From positions 1-10,529 of the forward strand of contig DETG01000062.1 in assembly GCA_002361535.1 (NCBI GenBank): DNA of 10,529 nucleotides, read 5' to 3'. The notes beneath the pieces were generated by a model. It was not told the origin of the DNA. It searched no databases and saw only the letters and a list, made by a program, of their open reading frames with translations. Shown one piece after another: positions 5,119 to 10,529 of the stretch. The stretch's first letter is position 1. Each line of letters starts with the position of its first letter. The translations under genes were made by a program, and so were the position numbers. This DNA comes from Prevotella sp. UBA3294. GTDB taxonomy: Bacteria; Bacteroidota; Bacteroidia; Bacteroidales; Bacteroidaceae.

Positions 5119-6933
5119 ATGAAGCATCAGTTAAGGAGTGCAGTATGCACAGAAGGGCGCAGAATGGCGGGAGCCCGGGCGCTCTGGGTGGCCACAGGTA
5201 TGAAACAAGAACAGTTCGGGAAACCGATCATTGCTGTGGTGAATTCGTTTACTCAGTTTGTTCCCGGACATACACATTTGCATGAGATCGGGCAGATTGT
5301 CCGTGAAGAGATCGAGAAGATGGGGTGCTATGCTGCCGAGTTCAATACCATTGCGATTGACGATGGTATTGCTATGGGGCACGATGGGATGCTCTATTCA
5401 TTACCTTCTCGTGACATCATTGCCGACTCCGTGGAGTATATGGTGAACGCCCATAAGGCTGATGCCATGATCTGCATCTCCAACTGTGATAAGGTGACGC
5501 CGGGCATGCTGATGGCTGCCATGCGACTGAATATCCCTACGGTCTTCTGTTCTGGAGGTCCGATGGAGGCAGGACGATGGAGAGGAGAGAATGCAGATCT
5601 TATCACTGCCATGGTGAAAGGTGCCGACCCATCGGTGAGCGATGAGGAGATGAAGGAAATAGAACGGTGTGCCTGTCCTGGCTGCGGATCCTGCTCGGGG
5701 ATGTTTACCGCGAATTCCATGAACTCATTGACAGAAGCGATTGGCTTGAGCCTTCCTGGCAATGGAACAATCCTTGCCACCCATACCAACCGCATCGAAC
5801 TGTTTAAGGCGGCAGCACGTCAGGTGGTGAAGAATGCCTTGGCTTATTACGAGGAAGGTGATGACAGTGTGCTGCCGAGGAATATTGCTACCCGTGATGC
5901 CTTCTTGAATGCCATGACTCTTGACATTGCCATGGGTGGCAGTACCAACACCGTACTTCACCTGTTGGCTGTTGCCCAGGAGGCAGGAGCCGATTTTACC
6001 ATCAAGGATATTGATGCTTTAAGCAGGAAAACACCCTGTCTGTGCAAACTCGCTCCCAATACACAGAAATATTCAGTGCAGGAATGCGGACGTGCAGGCG
6101 GTATCCTTGGTATCATGAACGAACTGAACAAGGGAGGGCTGATCAATGGTGACACCCTTCGTGTGGATGGCATGACGCTGGCAGAAGCCATGGCCAAGTA
6201 TGATATTACGGGGAAGGACGAAATAGGAAGGGGTAAGGATCATGCTACAGATATCTATTTTAGTGCTCCCGGTAACCGCTTCTCTACCAAGATGGGATCT
6301 CAAAGTGAGTATTATGAATCTTTGGATACCGACCGTGCCAACGGATGTATCCGTGATCTTGAACATGCCTATACCAAAGATGGCGGACTGGCTGTGCTTT
6401 TCGGTAATATTGCCCAGGATGGCTGTGTGGTGAAGACGGCAGGCGTGGATGAGAGCATCTGGCATTTCGAAGGACCCGCTGTGGTCTTCGATTCTCAAGA
6501 GGATGCCTGTGAGGGTATCCTCGGAGGGAAGGTCAAGAGCGGAGACTGTGTGGTCATCACCCATGAAGGACCGAAAGGCGGACCGGGCATGCAGGAAATG
6601 CTTTATCCTACTTCCTATATTAAGAGTATGCATCTCGGTAAGGAGTGTGCCTTGATCACCGACGGACGATTCTCGGGTGGCACATCCGGACTGAGCATTG
6701 GGCATATCTCACCTGAGGCTGCCTCTGGAGGTAATATCGGGAAGATTCATGATGGTGACATCATCATCATTGATATCCCCTCTCGCTCGATCAATGTAAA
6801 ACTCTCTGATGAAGAACTGGCAGCTCGTCCCCAACAGCCTCTCAGAAGGCAGCGCACTGTGTCAAAAGCACTCAGGGCCTATGCCCAGAGCGTTAGCTCT
6901 GCTGATAAAGGCGGTATCAGGATTATTGATTAA
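5119..6933 (+). CDS. ilvD: Dihydroxy-acid dehydratase
   Basis: This 604-residue iron-sulfur enzyme dehydrates 2,3-dihydroxy-isovalerate and 2,3-dihydroxy-3-methylvalerate to the keto acids that precede valine and isoleucine. The N-terminus closely follows the E. coli pattern ([11 protein letters not shown], then [18 protein letters not shown]). Asp81 and Asp82 in DDGIAMGH are likely metal ligands. Cys123 and Lys125 lie in [10 protein letters not shown], and the cluster cysteine Cys192 is in the [12 protein letters not shown] block. The [14 protein letters not shown] motif near the C-terminus carries the proposed catalytic serine. Position 50-51 reads GH where [2Fe-2S] forms have a cysteine, so this is probably the oxygen-sensitive [4Fe-4S] type, as expected in an anaerobe. 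It is the first gene of the operon. The start is the first ATG after the promoter, and there is no strong Shine-Dalgarno site. Confidence 0.97.
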   Translation: MKHQLRSAVCTEGRRMAGARALWVATGMKQEQFGKPIIAVVNSFTQFVPGHTHLHEIGQIVREEIEKMGCYAAEFNTIAIDDGIAMGHDGMLYSLPSRDIIADSVEYMVNAHKADAMICISNCDKVTPGMLMAAMRLNIPTVFCSGGPMEAGRWRGENADLITAMVKGADPSVSDEEMKEIERCACPGCGSCSGMFTANSMNSLTEAIGLSLPGNGTILATHTNRIELFKAAARQVVKNALAYYEEGDDSVLPRNIATRDAFLNAMTLDIAMGGSTNTVLHLLAVAQEAGADFTIKDIDALSRKTPCLCKLAPNTQKYSVQECGRAGGILGIMNELNKGGLINGDTLRVDGMTLAEAMAKYDITGKDEIGRGKDHATDIYFSAPGNRFSTKMGSQSEYYESLDTDRANGCIRDLEHAYTKDGGLAVLFGNIAQDGCVVKTAGVDESIWHFEGPAVVFDSQEDACEGILGGKVKSGDCVVITHEGPKGGPGMQEMLYPTSYIKSMHLGKECALITDGRFSGGTSGLSIGHISPEAASGGNIGKIHDGDIIIIDIPSRSINVKLSDEELAARPQQPLRRQRTVSKALRAYAQSVSSADKGGIRIID

Positions 6934-6987
6934 AATATAGAAAAATCGTGATACAAGGAAGTCTGGTGAAACAGGAAAAGAAAAACT

Positions 6988-8706
6988 ATGGCTAAGGAAA
7001 AGATAACAGGATCTGAGGCATTGATGCTGGCACTGAAGGCAGAAGGGGTAAAAACCATCTTTGGCTATCCTGGAGGCAGTATTATGCCTGTTTATGATGC
7101 GCTCTATGACTATACTCGAGGTGAGAAAAAGGCTTTCGATCATATTCTTGTGCGCCACGAACAAGCGGCGGCCCATGCCGCTGAGGGCTATGCACGGGTG
7201 AGTGGTGAAGTGGGAGTAACACTGGTGACGAGTGGTCCTGGGGCTACGAATACGATGACAGGTGTGGCCGATGCCATGCTCGACTCTACACCGATCGTTG
7301 TGATTGCAGGACAGGTGCCTATTGCGGCCTTGGGAACGGATGCTTTCCAGGAGGTTGACTTGGTGGGTTTGGCGCAGCCTATTTCGAAGTGGAGCTACCA
7401 GATCCGTCATGCGGAGGATATCGCTTGGGCTGTAAGTCGGGCTTTCTATATCGCACGCAGCGGCCGTCCGGGACCTGTGGTGCTTGACTTCCCGAAGAAC
7501 GCACAGACGGAGTTGGTTGACTTCCAGCCCCAAAAGGTGAACTTTGTGCGCTCATACGTAGCCTATCCCAAGTTAGACGAGAAGGCTGTCCGTGATGCAG
7601 CTGAGATGATCAATCAGGCAAAGAAACCCTTGGCACTCGTTGGACAAGGGGTGGAGTTAGGCAATGCTCAGACTGAACTCTTAGCGTTTCTTGAAAAGGC
7701 AGATATCCCTGCTGGGCGAACAATGCTTGGACTGTCGGCACTCTCTTCCTCCCATCCGCTGAATGTGGGCATGTTGGGTATGCACGGCAACTATGCACCG
7801 AATATCAAGGAACAGGAATGTGATGTGCTGATAGCCATCGGCATGCGTTTCTCCGATCGCGTGACCGGAAATCTGAAGACCTATGCCAAGCAGGCGAAGG
7901 TGATCCATCTGGATATTGATCACAGTGAGATAGATAAGAACGTAAAGACCGATGTGGCAGTCATCGCAGACTGTAAGGAGTCCCTGCCTGCCATTACGGC
8001 ACTGCTTCACCAGGCAGACCACAAAGAGTGGCGTGACTCTTTCAAACCTCTCGAAGAGAAAGAACGTGAGAAAGTGATTGAGCCGGCCATCCATCCCACT
8101 GAGGGACCTCTCCTGATGGGTGAGGTGGTGAATGTCGTAGCTGAGGCTACACAGGGGGATGCTGTCCTTGTGACAGATGTAGGACAGAACCAGCTCTTTG
8201 CCACCCGCTATTTCCGCTATCCGAAGAAACGTAGTATCTGCACCAGTGGCGGTCTGGGTACCATGGGGTATGGTATGCCTGCAGCCATCGGTGCCACCTT
8301 TGGTGCACCGGGACGTACCGTCTGCTGTTTTATGGGTGACGGTGGTTTCCAGATGTGCATCGAAGAGCTGGGTACCATCATGGAACAGCAGGCTCCCGTG
8401 AAGATGATTCTGATGAATAACCACTATCTCGGAAATGTTCGTCAGTGGCAGGATATGTTCTGGCAGCGTAGGAAGTCATTCACCAGGATGATGAACCCCT
8501 GCTATGAGCAGATTGCTAAAGGATATGGTATTCCTTATCTGGCAGTGGTTGACCGGAAGGATCTGCGGGCAGCTGTGGAGAAGATGCTTCAAACTCAAGG
8601 ACCGTTTATCCTCGAATGCGCCATTCTCGAAGATGATGATGTACTGCCGATGACACCACCGGGAATGAATGTCGATGACATGATGCTCTCGATTAGTGGA
8701 AAGTGA
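6988..8706 (+). CDS. ilvB: Acetolactate synthase large (catalytic) subunit
   Basis: This 572-residue thiamine diphosphate enzyme condenses pyruvate with pyruvate or 2-ketobutyrate, the committed step of branched-chain amino acid synthesis. The N-terminal domain (about 6-170) has GYPGGSIMPVYDAL and Glu58 in RHEQAAAHAAEGYAR, the glutamate that activates thiamine diphosphate. A central cofactor-binding domain spans about 192-330. The C-terminal domain holds GLGTMGYGMPAAIG and the cofactor motif starting GDGG at 450, ending NNHYLGNVRQW. FAD binding is expected from the family. It lies 54 bases after ilvD and ends in a TGA within a 7-base tandem repeat. The length is normal. Regulation by valine would be through the small subunit encoded next. 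Confidence 0.97.
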   Translation: MAKEKITGSEALMLALKAEGVKTIFGYPGGSIMPVYDALYDYTRGEKKAFDHILVRHEQAAAHAAEGYARVSGEVGVTLVTSGPGATNTMTGVADAMLDSTPIVVIAGQVPIAALGTDAFQEVDLVGLAQPISKWSYQIRHAEDIAWAVSRAFYIARSGRPGPVVLDFPKNAQTELVDFQPQKVNFVRSYVAYPKLDEKAVRDAAEMINQAKKPLALVGQGVELGNAQTELLAFLEKADIPAGRTMLGLSALSSSHPLNVGMLGMHGNYAPNIKEQECDVLIAIGMRFSDRVTGNLKTYAKQAKVIHLDIDHSEIDKNVKTDVAVIADCKESLPAITALLHQADHKEWRDSFKPLEEKEREKVIEPAIHPTEGPLLMGEVVNVVAEATQGDAVLVTDVGQNQLFATRYFRYPKKRSICTSGGLGTMGYGMPAAIGATFGAPGRTVCCFMGDGGFQMCIEELGTIMEQQAPVKMILMNNHYLGNVRQWQDMFWQRRKSFTRMMNPCYEQIAKGYGIPYLAVVDRKDLRAAVEKMLQTQGPFILECAILEDDDVLPMTPPGMNVDDMMLSISGK

Positions 8707-8723
8707 AGAGTGAAGAGTGAGTA
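8703..8723 (+). repeat. Three-copy 7-bp repeat at the ilvB stop codon
   Basis: GTGAAGA, GTGAAGA and GTGAGTA lie head to tail from 8703. Each contains TGA, and because the period is seven the three TGAs (8704, 8711, 8718) fall in the three different reading frames. The repeat therefore blocks read-through in every frame after ilvB. It is followed by AATTTGCTACCGC. From memory, similar GTGAAGA runs next to such a sequence occur between genes in Bacteroidales, so this may be a fragment of a dispersed intergenic repeat. Confidence 0.7.
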
Positions 8724-8743
8724 ATTTGCTACCGCAATAGTAT

Positions 8744-9292
8744 ATGGAAGAGAAGAAACTATATACCTTATTAGTATATTCAGAGAATATTGCCGGTATC
8801 CTGAATCAGGTTACCGCCGTGTTCACCCGGCGACAGGTGAACATCGAGAGCCTGAACGTGTCGGCATCGAGTATCCCCGGTGTACATAAATATACCATTA
8901 CTGCATGGAGTAACGAGGATCAGATCGTGAAGATTGTCCGTCAGATTGAGAAGAAAATCGATGTGGTGAAGGCGAACTATTTTACCGATGACCAACTCTT
9001 TATCCGGGAGTCGGGACTTTATAAGCTTACTACACAGCATGTATTGGAGAATCCTGAGATATCACGAACCATCCGGCGTTTCGATGCACATATCATCGAG
9101 GTGAATCCCACCTATACGATCGTTATGAAATATGGGGTGACCGAAGAGATCATCGAACTGTTCCGTGCTCTTGATGCGTTCGGTTGTGTGTTGCAATATA
9201 CACGCAGTGGACGAATCGCCGTTACTCGTGGTATGCAAGAGCAGGTAAGTGAGTTCTTGGAAGAAAGGGAACAGCACGAACACAGAGAATGA
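8744..9292 (+). CDS. ilvN: Acetolactate synthase small (regulatory) subunit
   Basis: This 182-residue protein begins with an ACT domain (about 5-78) carrying the family signature ENIAGILNQVTAVFTRR and VNIESLNVS. A C-terminal regulatory domain (about 85-170) includes FDAHIIEV and a closing SGRIAVTRG. In the holoenzyme it binds the IlvB catalytic subunit, raises its activity and transmits feedback inhibition by valine. The length fits the IlvH/IlvN family (about 160-185). It begins 37 bases after the ilvB stop and its last codon overlaps the start of the next gene in the sequence ATGA, which points to translational coupling. The symbol ilvN is used; ilvH would describe the same role. Confidence 0.95.
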   Translation: MEEKKLYTLLVYSENIAGILNQVTAVFTRRQVNIESLNVSASSIPGVHKYTITAWSNEDQIVKIVRQIEKKIDVVKANYFTDDQLFIRESGLYKLTTQHVLENPEISRTIRRFDAHIIEVNPTYTIVMKYGVTEEIIELFRALDAFGCVLQYTRSGRIAVTRGMQEQVSEFLEEREQHEHRE

Positions 9293-9984
9293 TAGGTACG
9301 ATTGTCAATACCGCCACCATTATTGCAGGAACCGTCATCGGAACACTTCTGCATCGTGGGGTGAAAGAGCAGTATAAAGAAGTGCTTTATACGGGATTGG
9401 GCTTGGCATCGCTGGCTATCGGTCTGAATGCTACGATCAGTCATTTCTCACAATCGGAATACCCGGTACTGTTCATCGTTGCCTTGGCCTTCGGTGGGGT
9501 TGTGGGAACGATGATTGATATCGATGGTCGCTTCAAACGATTGATAGACAAACTCAAGAAAGACGGGAATCATGGGGAAAACCGTTTGGCCGATGGTTTG
9601 GCCACGGCAATCCTGCTCTATTGCATCGGTCCGCTGTCAATGCTCGGACCAGTCATCTCTGCCCTGAAAGGGGATCACACCTTCCTCTATACGAATGCCA
9701 CCCTCGATTTTGTGTCATCGATGGTGTTTGCATCTACATACGGCATCGGCATGATCCTCGCGGCACCAGTGTTGTTTCTCTGGCAGGGTATGTTCTGGAT
9801 GGTGGCCCATGTGTCGAGTACGGCCGTCAGTGATGCCTTGATGGCAGAACTGCTGATTGTGGGCGGACTGCTGATTACGGGAAGCGGATTGGCTCTGTTG
9901 AATCTGAAGGATTGTAAGACATTGAATCTTCTCCCTGCCTTGTTGGTACCAGTTCTTTGGTTCTTGCTCAAGTCCTTGGTATAA
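9289..9984 (+). CDS. DUF554 family membrane protein, possible transporter
   Basis: This 231-residue hydrophobic protein has the pattern I recognise as DUF554 (YqgA/YdfK-like). It opens with a short IGTIVNTATIIAGTVIG helix, has a conserved GLGLASLAIGLNATI segment, a charged linker near 78-102 (FKRLIDKLKKDG, GENRLADGLATA), then LYCIGPLSMLGP and a segment with FASTYGIGMILAAP. About six or seven membrane helices are likely (near 5-21, 34-50, 59-76, 103-124, 140-165, 185-203, 210-228). No biochemical function is established for the family to my knowledge. Its start overlaps the stop of ilvN by four bases, so it is probably translated together with the acetolactate synthase small subunit. That placement makes a role in transport of a branched-chain metabolite a reasonable guess, but nothing in the sequence proves it. 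Confidence 0.85.
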   Translation: MIGTIVNTATIIAGTVIGTLLHRGVKEQYKEVLYTGLGLASLAIGLNATISHFSQSEYPVLFIVALAFGGVVGTMIDIDGRFKRLIDKLKKDGNHGENRLADGLATAILLYCIGPLSMLGPVISALKGDHTFLYTNATLDFVSSMVFASTYGIGMILAAPVLFLWQGMFWMVAHVSSTAVSDALMAELLIVGGLLITGSGLALLNLKDCKTLNLLPALLVPVLWFLLKSLV

Positions 9985-10021
9985 AGAAGTATCGGAAAGA
10001 ATAAATTAAGTTATATAAGAA

Positions 10022-10529
10022 ATGATGTTAGATAAAGTAGGAACATACGAATTCATGGCAGAACCGTTCCACTGCGATTTCAGTCAACGGCTGTTTATGG
10101 GACATTTAGGTAATCACATGCTCAATGCGGCCGACTTCCATTCCAACGACCGGGGGTTCGGCATGAAATATCTGCTCTCCGTGAAACGGGCGTGGGTACT
10201 CTCGCGACTGGCCATCGAGATGGATGAGATGCCCGAGATGTACACAAAGTTCAATGTGGAGACATGGGTGGAAAGTGCCATGCGTTATTTCACTAACCGA
10301 AACTTTCGCGTGGTAGGTCAGGACGGAAAGGTGTATGGCTACGGAAGAAGTATCTGGGCGATGATCGATACAGAGACACGACAGCCCTGTAACCTGCTTG
10401 ATGTGCACGACGGATCGATCCTCGAATATGTGGAGAAAGAGAAACAGAATCCCATGGACCGGTTGTCACGAGTGAAGATGGACGATCAGGCCGAACTTGT
10501 ACGTACCATCGACACCTATTATAATGATG
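10022..10529 (+). CDS. Acyl-ACP thioesterase, N-terminal part (cut by the right edge)
   Basis: An open frame of 169 codons runs from the double ATG at 10022 or 10025 through the right edge without a stop. The peptide begins MMLDKVGTYEF and contains blocks such as GHLGNHMLNAADFHS, VKRAWVLSRLAIEMDEMP and YGYGRSIWAMID. These are the N-terminal hotdog fold of the plant-like FatA/FatB thioesterase family, which releases fatty acids from acyl carrier protein. The last residues, TYYND, probably begin the family's active-site motif (D-x-N-x-H-V-N-N), so the catalytic residues lie just outside. The full protein is usually about 245-260 residues. It begins 37 bases after the DUF554 stop and appears to be part of the ilv operon. 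I recall the same neighbour, followed by ilvC, in Bacteroides. The choice between the two adjacent ATGs is open. Confidence 0.85.
   Translation, partial: MMLDKVGTYEFMAEPFHCDFSQRLFMGHLGNHMLNAADFHSNDRGFGMKYLLSVKRAWVLSRLAIEMDEMPEMYTKFNVETWVESAMRYFTNRNFRVVGQDGKVYGYGRSIWAMIDTETRQPCNLLDVHDGSILEYVEKEKQNPMDRLSRVKMDDQAELVRTIDTYYND

Noticed and set aside
4948..5127. 60-residue N-terminal extension of CobU from an ATG at 5127
   Set aside because: It has no counterpart in the CobU family, overlaps the ilvD start and both promoters, and the P-loop of CobU normally begins within about 10 residues of the start, as it does from 4947.

Overview
The window looks like chromosomal DNA from a member of the Bacteroidales, most likely a Prevotella-type organism. 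The reasons are promoters of the Bacteroidetes form (TTTG or TTG, about 20 bp, then TAnnTTTG), starts mostly without a clear Shine-Dalgarno sequence, an oxygen-labile-type IlvD, and an acyl-ACP thioesterase inside an ilv operon, which I recall as the arrangement in Bacteroides. The genus is an inference from these traits, not a measurement.

Left end (1-515). The first 77 bases hold the N-terminus of a leftward transposase, probably IS1182 family, running off the edge. Just upstream of it a 10-bp perfect hairpin with a T7 tract overlaps a good promoter. This is a compact terminator-plus-promoter at the element's edge. Then comes a gene-free stretch whose main content is a six-copy array of 22-bp tandem repeats (278-409), each clear copy carrying the dyad TGCACA-CTT-TGTGCA.

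Middle, leftward (516-4947). Six closely spaced minus-strand genes probably form one operon, read in the order cobU, cobT, cobS, cobC, a PAQR/hemolysin III membrane protein (trhA) and a TtcA-family tRNA thiolation enzyme. The four cob genes supply the whole nucleotide-loop assembly branch of cobamide synthesis: CobU activates adenosylcobinamide, CobT makes alpha-ribazole phosphate, CobS joins the two and CobC removes the phosphate. The promoter seen before cobU leaves almost no 5' leader, so there is no room for a cobalamin riboswitch.

Right, rightward (5119-10529). A divergent operon encodes branched-chain amino acid synthesis: ilvD, ilvB and ilvN. It continues with a DUF554 membrane protein that overlaps ilvN by four bases, and an acyl-ACP thioesterase cut by the window's right edge. 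Acetolactate synthase (IlvB and IlvN) and dihydroxy-acid dehydratase (IlvD) are two of the common enzymes for valine, isoleucine and leucine precursors. The missing reductoisomerase ilvC is expected just beyond the edge. The ilvD promoter is clear at 5047-5077.

Most of the window is conventional metabolism. No RNA genes, CRISPR arrays, phage or defence systems were seen. The parts least explained by known annotation are the 22-bp dyad array, the terminator/promoter hybrid of the insertion sequence, and DUF554 coupled to ilvN.
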